DNA of 64,000 bases from Candidatus Aquicultor sp. (GTDB lineage Bacteria > Actinomycetota > Aquicultoria > Aquicultorales > Aquicultoraceae), in contig DASXVE010000028.1 in assembly GCA_036504445.1 (NCBI GenBank), forward strand, positions 40,797 to 104,796, written 5' to 3'. This document shows, in pieces, positions 36,439-45,277 of the stretch (position 1 is its first letter; the number at the start of each line of letters is the position of its first letter). Both the position numbers and the translations under genes were made by a program. The notes under the pieces were generated by a model, which saw only the letters and a program-made list of their open reading frames with translations, was not told the DNA's origin and ran no database searches.

Positions 36439-37201
36439 TTACAAGATCGATTTGCGAGCCGGAACCCACCCCAGCCCAATCTCGATGCCACGCCGGAGAA
36501 CCGGTTGGTCCCACACGTCGGTATTTTGAATTACGCTTTCGGTTCCTAGGTATTTTAAGATAGCGAGGCCGGTAGCGTCGGCCGCCGTTATATTTGAAGT
36601 AGCGACCATAAGATTAGTTTCAACCGCTTCACCGCGGAAGGGCCCGCCTCTTACCATGGCCGGCGTGCCATCGAGCAATACGAAGTCGGCAGGCCGGGCG
36701 AGGCCAAGCTCGGCGAGACGCATAAAGAAGACATTGCGGGGCGCCGTGTGGATAGAGAACCGGCTGCGAAATCACGAAATCCGCATCAAGAAGCGTCTTC
36801 GGTACCGAGAAGCTGTTCCAGTGCGTTGCATCCTCCGGGCTTACCCTAATCCACTCGTCGTGCTCGAAGCCGATTACTTCTGCACCCACACGCAGCGCTG
36901 CTTGATAGAGGCCGGCCGTGGTCATCGACTCTATGGTCGGTAAGTAGTTCCAGTTTGAGGCGTCGCCCACAATAAGGCGCCTCGGGTTGTAGCGCTGCTT
37001 AATGTAACGAACAAGCGCCGCAACTGTCTCAGGATTCGATGTCGCGGGAAACGGATCGTTCGAGTTAACGTTTGGCTTAATAAGAACGCTCATCTCGGGC
37101 TGAAGGCCCGTCAGCCCTCCGGCCAAATTAATGGCCCGCTCAACCGCAGTATCTGCCGATGAAACCTTAACGATTGCGACGGTTGCGTTCTTTGAATCCA
37201 C
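36439..37201 (-). pseudogene. DUF362-family gene, broken by frameshift and internal deletion
   Basis: Residues 1-148 read well as a DUF362 protein (IKPNVNSNDPFPATSNPETV; LLDADFVISQPV). At about 36758 the frame is lost; the homology resumes in another frame from about 36735 (RLAELGLARPADFVLLDG, AMVRGGPFRGEAV, ADATGLAILKYLG). The segment between, which normally carries the KTH...KN motifs (about 40 residues), is missing. A deletion with a net frameshift explains this better than a single sequencing error. The intact family is thought to bind iron-sulfur clusters in some members; this copy is probably dead. Confidence 0.82.
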
Positions 37202-37218
37202 GACATACCCCCTGCTAA

Positions 37219-37247
37219 TCCTTAACCCGTGGATAGCGGGTTAAGGA
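37219..37247 (-). terminator. Hairpin upstream of the DUF362 relic
   Basis: 11-bp stem (TCCTTAACCCG, 7-nt loop, CGGGTTAAGGA). It lies just upstream of the relic's start and far from other stops; it could be an attenuator in the leader. The remaining 250 bp to the protease gene are AT-rich, with no gene. Confidence 0.5.
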
Positions 37248-37499
37248 ACGGCCGTCCTTCTTGTGACCTCAATTACCTTTTCGAGGTTGTTTCCCTCAAC
37301 AAAATATTTGTAACGTTGTGTGAAAACATTGTTCATAGTTTTCGCGCATAATTTAACCATATGCGCCTGCCCATAAAAGCGTACAGCATTATTCTTCGTA
37401 TTAGCATCAGTTCTATTCGCGTATTTATCCTCATACTCTGCAATAATATGCCGATATTTTACATGTAATATGCGCTAATTGTTGTTTAGAGGAGTATTT

Positions 37500-39413
37500 A
37501 TGCGTTACCGTATCTTCGCTATTATGACGCTGGCCATTTTCTTTTCAGCTGTATCGGTGACACCATATGCAATAGCGGTACCAGCGACCCACACCGTCTC
37601 GTTTGATTCTTTTGCGCCCGGCTGGAAAACGTTACACAACGCGGCACCAGGCGAACTTCTTGTTAAGCTTCGAACGCCGTATGGCAAGAACAGCATCAAT
37701 TCAACTAATAAAAAGATGCAGGCGCACGCGACGGATGTTATCGGGCGCCTCGGCGTACAAATCGTTAAAATTCCAAAAGCAATCAGCATGAGTAGTGCGA
37801 TTGAAGAATACAGCAAGCTGCCGAGTGTTGAGTACGCGGAGCCAAACTACATGTGCCATGCACTCGGTATCCCCAACGATTCATTCTACAACCAACAATG
37901 GTCGTTGCCGAAAATTGGTGTGCCCCAATTATGGGAAAGCTTTAATGGCGCGTCCGCTCCCGAGGTTATCGTCGCGGTTATAGATACGGGCGTTGATTAT
38001 AATCATCCTGATTTGGAAGGCAAAGTTATCAAGGGCCGTGATTTTGCAAATAACGACGCTGATCCCATGGATGATTGCGGCCACGGAACGCATATCGCAG
38101 GTACGATAGCGGCAATTTTAAATAACAATCTTGGAGTCGCGGGAATCGCTCCTAGTGCGAAGATCCTTGCTATCAAAGCGCTTGATGGAGAAGGTATAGC
38201 CTACGACAGTACGGTTGCCGAAGCGATAACATACGCGGCAGACCAAGGCGCGGAGATAATAAACTTGAGTTTAGGTGGCGAAGAATACTCCAAAACCGTT
38301 GAGGATTCCATTGTTTATGCCCGTCAGAAAGGGTGTCTGGTTATTGCTTCTGCAGGTAACGATGCCACCGATGTTCCATATTATCCGGCAAGCTATCCGC
38401 TTGTGCTTTCAGTTTCGGCAACCGATGCAAACGATGCGTTGGCTGAATTTTCAAACTACGGTCAATATATAGACATTGCCGCACCGGGCGTTGATATAGT
38501 CAGCACGCTCTTTGATACAAACGAGGGCTCGTGTTTTGCAAGCATGACCGGTACTTCGATGGCTGCGGGAGCTATCAGCGGTGTAGCCGCTCTCATAGCC
38601 GCTAAATACCCAAACTATACGATGGACCAGATTAGCCGTATTGTCCTTCGTTCAACCACTGACTTAGGTGATGTCGGCCGAGACGACCGTTTTGGGTACG
38701 GGCGAATCGATGCATCGAAAGCAATATCTCAAAACTTCGTTACGTATGAAGAAAGCGCGACGGGAATTCTTGTGTCGGGAGCCTGGAGATCGTATCGCGA
38801 TAATGATGCAAGCGGTGATGCGTACGTGCTTGGCGAAGAGCCGGATGCCACGCTCACGTTTAGTTTTACCGGCGATTCAATCTACTGGATTAGCGGTAAA
38901 GGGATGAACGCAGGATCGGCTGATGTTTACATCGACGGTACGCGTCAAGCAACGGTCGATCTGTATAGCGAGGACAAACAACTTCAGGAAACCGTTTTTA
39001 GTAAAACCTGGCCTGCTGCCGGACAGCACACGATAAAAATCGTAACCATAGACGGCGGTGTTTGCGTTGATGCGTTCGATATAGGGAACGGCAGTATCGT
39101 CTCCGTCATTCCGGCCCCTACAAATGTTAGGGCAGTCAAAAAAGCCAATTCAATCGTGGTCTCCTGGGCTGCTTCGATAAGCCCCGACCTTAAGAGCTAC
39201 GCCGTATATCGTTCAGTAAATAATGCGAATAGTTACAAAAAGATAGCTATGATTCCGTATGCAGCAAATAGCTTTACGGATAAAGGCGTTAAAACAGGTA
39301 TCAAATACTTTTATAGGGTATCGGCTATAGATGCATCGGGCATGGAAAGCCCCGGCTCGAATGCAGTCTCAATAATTATAGGCGGCCCGAAACGTGCTAA
39401 AAGAATGCGATAG
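37500..39413 (+). CDS. Secreted subtilisin-like serine protease with fibronectin type III domain
   Basis: A 637-residue exported S8 protease. Signal peptide 1-27 (ending YAIAVPA), an inhibitor-like prodomain about 45-118 (GELLVKLRTPYGKN ... YAEPNY), catalytic domain about 135-415 with D162 (VIDTGVDYNHPDLEG), H195 (DCGHGTHIAGT), N287 (ASAGND) and S353 (TGTSMAAGAISG). A beta-sandwich module follows (about 420-530), then a fibronectin type III domain about 540-625 and a basic tail. GAGGAG stands 6 nt before the ATG. All catalytic residues are present, so it is likely an active extracellular peptidase. Confidence 0.94.
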   Translation: MRYRIFAIMTLAIFFSAVSVTPYAIAVPATHTVSFDSFAPGWKTLHNAAPGELLVKLRTPYGKNSINSTNKKMQAHATDVIGRLGVQIVKIPKAISMSSAIEEYSKLPSVEYAEPNYMCHALGIPNDSFYNQQWSLPKIGVPQLWESFNGASAPEVIVAVIDTGVDYNHPDLEGKVIKGRDFANNDADPMDDCGHGTHIAGTIAAILNNNLGVAGIAPSAKILAIKALDGEGIAYDSTVAEAITYAADQGAEIINLSLGGEEYSKTVEDSIVYARQKGCLVIASAGNDATDVPYYPASYPLVLSVSATDANDALAEFSNYGQYIDIAAPGVDIVSTLFDTNEGSCFASMTGTSMAAGAISGVAALIAAKYPNYTMDQISRIVLRSTTDLGDVGRDDRFGYGRIDASKAISQNFVTYEESATGILVSGAWRSYRDNDASGDAYVLGEEPDATLTFSFTGDSIYWISGKGMNAGSADVYIDGTRQATVDLYSEDKQLQETVFSKTWPAAGQHTIKIVTIDGGVCVDAFDIGNGSIVSVIPAPTNVRAVKKANSIVVSWAASISPDLKSYAVYRSVNNANSYKKIAMIPYAANSFTDKGVKTGIKYFYRVSAIDASGMESPGSNAVSIIIGGPKRAKRMR

Positions 39414-39700
39414 GCATGCATCATCTCGGGTATCTCCCTAGCCGATACCCCTTTCAAGCTCTCAATAAATGCCATAAGCCTGTCTTCTTTGAAGAACTCG
39501 CCTTCCCCACGCCTGTCTTCGTAACGCAACTCTTTGAAAGAAGCTATCGTCGGTGACGTAATATCGAGCGCACAAACCTCGTTCGTTTTCCTCTTTATTA
39601 ATACGGGTGGATGGCCAGCGTTACAGTAACTAAACGTACCATTTCCAACATCGAGGACTCCGAAGAACAGCGTTATGAAATCGTCCTTACAAGTGAGTTT
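39411..39700 (-). pseudogene. Relic of a SpoIIE-type phosphatase domain
   Basis: On the minus strand, continuous translation reads DDFITLFFGVLDVG, then GTFSYCNAGHPPVLIKRK, a gap, then GEGEFFKEDRLMAFIESLKG. These are the last two-thirds of a PP2C/SpoIIE domain like those at 22318 and 29946, but the LLYTDG...EAR stretch is deleted, the start is cut by a stop near 39707, and the final SDD-type strand is missing. It is a decayed third member of the family. Confidence 0.85.
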
Positions 39701-39938
39701 TTATGCTACGCTTGCCGCCTTAATTAGTTCGCTCCTCCTTTTCCTCGTACCAGCGATTAACATGCGTTCCGGCTAACCTCAGGTACGATAGCAACAGGAG
39801 GCATGAATCCGTCCGGTATGAGCCGTCCTGCAAAATGTTGATATCGTTAATCTCAGTTATTCCTCTCCCAATTCTGGGTAAGAGGCTGACGCTATGCGTG
39901 TACTAACATGTGTGAGCCAATTTAAAGGAGGTGATAAT

Positions 39939-40619
39939 ATGCAGAAACGTATACTAAAATCGACCGTTCTGTTGGTCGCGGCCATTCTCGTTATTGTGGC
40001 GGTTGGGCTAACAATCTCATCCACATCGGCTAGCCCATCAAAGCAGACTGCTGCGACTACTCCGCCGGTCAAAGTTCAGGTATTTGCACCTGGGAATGGC
40101 GACCACGCGGGGATGGGAGGAATTGGTTGGTTTATCGACCTTGACCTCGAGTTCGATAAAAGTGTTGCAAAAACAGTTAAAGCAACCGGCCTCAACGGAT
40201 TTCAGTTGACCGGACCTGGCGTGCACAATAACGCCCAGCCATTCCCGGGAAGCTTCGCACCGGGCAAAGACGATCGCTTCCCCGGCCTGGTAGTGCTGCT
40301 CTCAACGACATCGAGCAAGATCGGCGGGCCTGGTGAGAATCTGGCTAATCTCTTCAACATCACAGGCCCAACAAACATATCTTCGAGCACCATCGAGATA
40401 TGGGATACCTGGATCATCACAGCGCCGAACTTTGGCGTTGGCAAGAACAGCACGCTCTTAGTCGCTGAAGTCGCCGACCTCAACAAGGACGGTATCTTCA
40501 ATGACGCGCCGAATAAAGTAAAGGACATGAACAATGACGGAAAAATTGACGATAAGGATCTTAAGGCGCTAGGGTTGGCATCAAACATTGTGAAGGTCAA
40601 CTTCTTTATTAACAAGTAA
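39939..40619 (+). CDS. Secreted protein with EF-hand/dockerin-like calcium loops
   Basis: A 226-residue exported protein. Signal peptide about 1-32 (STVLLVAAILVIVAVGLTIS). The body is beta-rich and unrecognised. The last 50 residues carry two Dx(N/D)xDGxxxD loops, DLNKDGIFND and DMNNDGKIDD, typical of calcium-binding EF-hand or dockerin type I repeats. AAGGAGGTGAT precedes the ATG at ideal spacing, implying high expression. It may be a surface or extracellular-matrix component; no cohesin is visible nearby. Confidence 0.85.
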   Translation: MQKRILKSTVLLVAAILVIVAVGLTISSTSASPSKQTAATTPPVKVQVFAPGNGDHAGMGGIGWFIDLDLEFDKSVAKTVKATGLNGFQLTGPGVHNNAQPFPGSFAPGKDDRFPGLVVLLSTTSSKIGGPGENLANLFNITGPTNISSSTIEIWDTWIITAPNFGVGKNSTLLVAEVADLNKDGIFNDAPNKVKDMNNDGKIDDKDLKALGLASNIVKVNFFINK

Positions 40620-40634
40620 CCGGTAAATAAATAC

Positions 40635-40665
40635 ATATGAGGCGGGCATAGAGCCCGCCTCATAT
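40635..40665 (+). terminator. Strong hairpin after the secreted-protein gene
   Basis: 12-bp stem (ATATGAGGCGGG, 7-nt loop, CCCGCCTCATAT) 15 nt after the stop codon. No U tract follows, but its position and stability fit a terminator or 3' stabiliser. Confidence 0.7.
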
Positions 40666-40742
40666 CCGCAGAACTCCTCTGCTGATTAGCATTAAACCGT
40701 ATTACCATTTCAATCACGTTATTTTGCGTGCAACTTGAACCA

Positions 40743-41552
40743 TCAGCGACTATGATCGTGTTCGCTCCTGGTGATAGTGCCCCGCTGCAAGCCCCGAATG
40801 CTGCTTAATATAGCACGCGGGCTAGGCGGGCATCCAGGGATATAAATATCTACTTTGATAGACGCATCAACCCCCGCTCCGGCAAACTGCGTATTCCCGA
40901 ATAACCCTCCGGAGCAAGCACAAGCCCCAACCGCTACGACGAGCTTCGGGCTTGGTGTCGCAGCCATCGTTTTATTGAGTGCAAGCTCCATTTGCCTGGT
41001 AACCGAGCCGGTAACAAATAAGACATCGGCATGTCGCGGAGAAGCTACGAAGCTGATGCCAAACCTTTCCGCGTCGTAGACAGGATTACTGATAGCAGCG
41101 ATTTCAAGCTCACAAGCATTACAACTACCGCAGTCAACTTCCCGCACATGCATCGATTTGGCAAATATCTTTATGGTTTTGGAGGGTCCCGGGGTTTTTA
41201 AGGGTCGTATGGCCGGTTCATCCGCCGAGGCTTTATCGGTTGAACCAACATATGATAGTTCACTTCGTGTTACGGCACCGCCAATTCCGGGTCCCAAGAT
41301 AAGAACTCCGGGCTCGCAAAGATCTGTGCACGCCCGACAAGCGATACACGCATCATGCTTAAATAGTATTTGACCGCTGTTGTTGAACGCTATCGCACCC
41401 GTCGGGCAAACCTCCGCACACGCCATACAACCCGAACAGCCGTTGCCAGCCAACATTGGAGCCCAACGGTCGGCATAAGACGGCGGCCGTCGATCTAAAT
41501 CTTTAATTGTTACTTTAGGCCTGCAAATTCGCTTGCATCTAAACTTTCGCAA
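40743..41552 (-). CDS. Ferredoxin–NuoB-like small subunit fusion (HyfH + HyfI type)
   Basis: A 269-residue protein joining two parts usually separate. Residues 35-90 form an 8-Fe ferredoxin (CSGCMACAEVCP and CIACRACTDLCEP). Residues 130-260 are the hydrogenase-4/NuoB small subunit with the four N2-cluster cysteines (CGSCNAC, GACACSGG, PGCPPSP). It should carry electrons to the large subunit encoded before it. Start TTG at 41550-41552 with AGGAGG 5 nt upstream. Last gene of the six-gene operon. Confidence 0.9.
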   Translation of the reverse strand: MRKFRCKRICRPKVTIKDLDRRPPSYADRWAPMLAGNGCSGCMACAEVCPTGAIAFNNSGQILFKHDACIACRACTDLCEPGVLILGPGIGGAVTRSELSYVGSTDKASADEPAIRPLKTPGPSKTIKIFAKSMHVREVDCGSCNACELEIAAISNPVYDAERFGISFVASPRHADVLFVTGSVTRQMELALNKTMAATPSPKLVVAVGACACSGGLFGNTQFAGAGVDASIKVDIYIPGCPPSPRAILSSIRGLQRGTITRSEHDHSR

Positions 41553-41561
41553 AACAGCCTC

Positions 41562-43151
41562 CTAAAGATCATTACCGGCGTATGATAGATTAAAGCTTTT
41601 ATTAACCAGAGGAAAATCGGGAACAATATCACCTTGGAGCGCCAACGGTAACGCCGGCCAGTTGCTGAACGAAGGCGTTCTCCAACGACATTGAGCAATC
41701 TTTGAGGTCTCTGTTATCTCAACCCAACAAATGGCCTGCCCCCGTGGGGCTTCGACCCAACCTAATGCTTGGCTATGGATTATTGTTGCCTCATCATCGC
41801 CATAAATCGCGCCTTGCTCAATGCCGTCGAGTGCGGCTTTGATTACCGCGAGAGATTGTCGGATCTCGTCAAACTTTAGCTTGACCCTGGAAGCAACATC
41901 GCCCTCGGAACGAGTGATAAGCCCTAGTGGGTACATCGTATAAAAACCATACGGGTAGTTAATTCTTGCATCAACCGGAACACCGCTTGCCCGTGCAATC
42001 GGGCCTACAACACCCAGTTTAAGCGCATGTTCGGCGCTGAGCGAACCGGTTCTCGTAAATCTGTCTACTATCGAACTGCGACTAAATATGCTGCTCTCAA
42101 GCTCCTGCACAGCGCATAGCTCCACTTCTATGAAGTTCGCTACCTGCAGCACTGCCCTATTATTGAGGTCCCTACGAAGGCCCCCCGGAACGATCATTCC
42201 CCGCATGAACCTACTGCCGGAAATTCTCTCGCACAAATCCAGTACTTTTTCACGCAAAATAGCGGCTTTTGCAGCGCCTACGGCAAAAGCTACATCGGTG
42301 ACAGCCCCACCGATATCCGCAAGGTGACAATGGGTTCGTTCCAACTCCAAGAGCACCGCCCGCAGCCTTTTAGCGCGCTCGGGTATCGCCAAACCTAAGG
42401 CACGCTCGACCGCCTGGCTATATGCAACTGCGTTCGCAATGGTCTCATCACCGGATATACGCTCGGCGGCAATCGCTCCTTCGAGCAGAGATCTTCCCTC
42501 CATAAACCGTTCTATTCCACGGTGTTTATAGAACAAGCGCAGTTCCAAATAGAGGATTTTTTCGCCCACCGAGCTAAACCGAAAGTGCCCCGGCTCGATA
42601 ATGCCCGCATGAACCGGACCGACCGGAATTTCAAAGACGCCCTCACCATCTATCTTATGGAACATATATGTGCCTTCGACACGCGGGACCGCTTGGGTTT
42701 GATCAAAGTCGGTCCGCCATGGATAGAGCCCTTCCGGCCAGTCTTCATGAAGCACGAGACGCCTCGGATCGGGGTGCCCGACGGGTGTAAGCCCAAGCAT
42801 ATCTGCAATCTTTCGCTCGTGCCAGTTTGCCGATGGAAGCCGCAGCGCTAGTGACGGGAACTCCGGAGTATCAGCCGGTATCTCGCTCATTACATGCAGC
42901 ATGCAACGGTGAGACGGGATACTGAAGACGTGGTGCAACGAGAACGCATTGTTTTGCGACCGGTTATCCTCAGCAAAAATGAATTGCAGCGTCCCGTTCA
43001 GTTTCTCAACAATGCCTAGCGCCAGCTCCGGTAAAAACGCAAGTTCGCTATCGGTCACTATTTCGCGTGCTTCGCCATGATATTCGTTGGTATTGCCGAG
43101 TATCACGCGCATAATATCTTCAGTGTTTCTTATACATTTAGTCGTTGCCAT
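41562..43151 (-). CDS. NuoC/NuoD-like large subunit lacking NiFe ligands (HyfG/HycE-related)
   Basis: A 529-residue fusion of a NuoC-like part (about 15-150, ANWHERKIADMLGLTPVGHP) and a large-subunit part (about 160-529, PVGPVHAGIIEPGHFRF). In active enzymes the first motif reads RVCGIC; here it is RISGDE (231-236). The C-terminal DPCxxC is replaced by FNLSYAGNDL. So all four NiFe-binding cysteines are gone and this is not a hydrogenase. This matches the hydrogenase-related 'Ehr' complexes. Redox partner unknown. Confidence 0.92.
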   Translation of the reverse strand: MATTKCIRNTEDIMRVILGNTNEYHGEAREIVTDSELAFLPELALGIVEKLNGTLQFIFAEDNRSQNNAFSLHHVFSIPSHRCMLHVMSEIPADTPEFPSLALRLPSANWHERKIADMLGLTPVGHPDPRRLVLHEDWPEGLYPWRTDFDQTQAVPRVEGTYMFHKIDGEGVFEIPVGPVHAGIIEPGHFRFSSVGEKILYLELRLFYKHRGIERFMEGRSLLEGAIAAERISGDETIANAVAYSQAVERALGLAIPERAKRLRAVLLELERTHCHLADIGGAVTDVAFAVGAAKAAILREKVLDLCERISGSRFMRGMIVPGGLRRDLNNRAVLQVANFIEVELCAVQELESSIFSRSSIVDRFTRTGSLSAEHALKLGVVGPIARASGVPVDARINYPYGFYTMYPLGLITRSEGDVASRVKLKFDEIRQSLAVIKAALDGIEQGAIYGDDEATIIHSQALGWVEAPRGQAICWVEITETSKIAQCRWRTPSFSNWPALPLALQGDIVPDFPLVNKSFNLSYAGNDL

Positions 43152-43153
43152 GA

Positions 43154-44614
43154 TTAAACACCCCCGAGAGAACGAGCGATGTTCTCTAATAGGTTGTTAA
43201 GCCAAAGTGGAATATACAGGCCTACCAGCGCCATCGAGCTGAGACCGACTGCAAATATCACTACGGGCAGGCGGTATCGCGAATCAGAAATCGGTCTGTT
43301 TGTGCGTGGTCCGAACGTTATCCGGCTTAGATAATATGTCAGACCGCTAAACGCTATAACAATTGAGAGCAGTGCTACGGCACTTACGACCGCTTTGCCC
43401 GCGCTAAAACCGCCACTAAGGATGATGAATTCGCTGGTAAAGAGACCGAAAGGCGGTGCTCCTGCAATGGCCAGAACCCCGGCGGCAAAAAACGAACCTG
43501 TTACGGGGGTTACTCCAATAACCCCTCGTATGCGCCCGATCTGCTTAGAACGAAAGATATGGTTTATACGGCCGGCGATAAAAAAGAGGGTCGACTTGCT
43601 TATCGCATGATTGATGAGATGAAAGATCGCGCCGTATAGTGCCAGCTTACTTCCTAAACCGAGCGCAAACACTATGATACCCATGTGTTCGATGCTCGAA
43701 TATGCAAGCAGACGCTTGTAATCCTTTTGTACCAGCATAAATAATGCGGCCGTTAATATACTTATCAGCCCAAAAGCGATTAATAGCGTTCCGGGGTAGG
43801 TAGTGCCGACTGCACGGACCGTGAAAGCATCGTATCGAATGATCCCATACATGGCGCAACTTAATAACACACCCGACAACAATCCGCTCACCGGGGTCGG
43901 CGCTAGGCTATGCGCGTCCGGCAGCCAGGTATGCATCGGCACTAATCCGGCTTTCGTGCCGTACCCCACCAGAATGAATATGAAGGCAAGCCGAATGGTC
44001 ACAGGATTAAGCCGGGATGCATGCTGCATTAGTTCCGACCAGTTAAGCGTCCCGGTTGTTCCGGCAAGAGATGAATAATACGTTAACACGGTTCCTAAAA
44101 GCGCGAAACTGATACCGGCAGAGCATATAATTACATATTTCCATGCAGCTTCGAGCGAAGCTCGGGTTCGATAAAATGAAACCATCAGCGCAGACGTCAA
44201 AGTGGTCAGCTCCATAGCAACCCAAAACATTCCCAGATTGTCGGTAACCACAGCGAGCAGCATTGCGAGCACAAAGAAATTTAATATAGCGTAGTACCAC
44301 CGGACGCGGTCGCGGTTAAAACGCCCGTGCTCAACCTCTTCTTTAATATAGCTAAGCGAAAAGAGAATTGCGCCGGTACCAATCGATGTTATCAGTAACA
44401 CCATAAGCATGCTGAGCTGGTCGACCGCTATATATCCCCCGTTGCCGTATATGTTGCCGTTAGTCGATACTTCCCAAGCAACCGCAATTCCTAGCATGAG
44501 CGTAAGAATTGAACCGGCGGCGGCAATTTTCTCGGCAATCGTAGGTCGCCGCACAACGATACAGAGTGCAGCAGTTATTAACGGCATGAACAATAAAGCG
44601 ATAGCGAGATTCAT
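43154..44614 (-). CDS. Proton-translocating antiporter-like subunit (HyfF/NuoN-like)
   Basis: A 486-residue membrane protein with about 14 hydrophobic spans, of the Mrp/NuoN/HyfF pump family. Family motif regions include LVGYGTKAGLVPMHTWLPDA (about 215-235; conserved K and H) and LLAYSSIEHMGIIVFALG. Start ATG with AGGGGC upstream. 2-bp gap to the large subunit. Probably pumps protons or sodium ions. Confidence 0.92.
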   Translation of the reverse strand: MNLAIALLFMPLITAALCIVVRRPTIAEKIAAAGSILTLMLGIAVAWEVSTNGNIYGNGGYIAVDQLSMLMVLLITSIGTGAILFSLSYIKEEVEHGRFNRDRVRWYYAILNFFVLAMLLAVVTDNLGMFWVAMELTTLTSALMVSFYRTRASLEAAWKYVIICSAGISFALLGTVLTYYSSLAGTTGTLNWSELMQHASRLNPVTIRLAFIFILVGYGTKAGLVPMHTWLPDAHSLAPTPVSGLLSGVLLSCAMYGIIRYDAFTVRAVGTTYPGTLLIAFGLISILTAALFMLVQKDYKRLLAYSSIEHMGIIVFALGLGSKLALYGAIFHLINHAISKSTLFFIAGRINHIFRSKQIGRIRGVIGVTPVTGSFFAAGVLAIAGAPPFGLFTSEFIILSGGFSAGKAVVSAVALLSIVIAFSGLTYYLSRITFGPRTNRPISDSRYRLPVVIFAVGLSSMALVGLYIPLWLNNLLENIARSLGGV

Positions 44615-44616
44615 TA

Positions 44617-45276
44617 TCAGCCCCTAAGTTGGTTTAAGTGCATTGTATTGGTTGACTTCAGTTCAAAATGCATGCGCCGCAAGTAGACCCAGAGCAAAAG
44701 GTTGGTGAGTAGAACATCAAAAAATATGCCGGCCTCAACAAAAAACGGCATGCCGCCGGTTAAGATAAGACCCACTAAGAATAAACCGTTCTCCATGGTG
44801 AGCAGTCCTATCACCTGAACTACCGCATCCTTACGAAGAACGATTGTAAGCATTCCAAGCATGGATACTGCAAGACCTACGGTTAGTGTTGTCGCATATG
44901 GACCCTGCTCGGGTACGATCATGGTTGCCATGTGCGATGCGAGCATCATCAATCCAATTGCAAGAAGAAACGACGTGGGGGCATTTACCAAGAGCCATCG
45001 TTCCTGTCGTGTCTTAAAAGTGCTAACCAGCCTGGTCATTATCAGCGGAATTGAAACAACCTTGATGATGACCGTCGCAACCGCCGCGATATAAACGTGT
45101 ATGTTCGTTGCGTTATAGCCGATGATAGCCGTCATAATAGCCAAAAGCAGCGAGTGCACGACATATATGTTGAGGCTGCGGCTAAAACTACGTAGGCCGA
45201 GCAGCAATAGCGTCAGCACCAGAATCGAAATTCCCAGAAAATTGAGTGTTTGCGGTCCAACTAGATTATCAATCAT
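44617..45276 (-). CDS. HyfE-like membrane subunit
   Basis: A 219-residue membrane protein with about seven spans, matching HyfE of hydrogenase-4 (NuoK-like N-terminal segment and GLLTMENGLFLVGLILTGG, MENG motif). Third gene from the operon start, between the NuoH-like and the HyfF-like genes, with 1-2 bp gaps. Confidence 0.9.
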   Translation of the reverse strand: MIDNLVGPQTLNFLGISILVLTLLLLGLRSFSRSLNIYVVHSLLLAIMTAIIGYNATNIHVYIAAVATVIIKVVSIPLIMTRLVSTFKTRQERWLLVNAPTSFLLAIGLMMLASHMATMIVPEQGPYATTLTVGLAVSMLGMLTIVLRKDAVVQVIGLLTMENGLFLVGLILTGGMPFFVEAGIFFDVLLTNLLLWVYLRRMHFELKSTNTMHLNQLRG

Positions 45277-45277
45277 G

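Noticed and set aside
41562..43151. Active NiFe hydrogenase large subunit
   Set aside because: Both pairs of metal-ligand cysteines are replaced, although gene order is that of hydrogenase-4.
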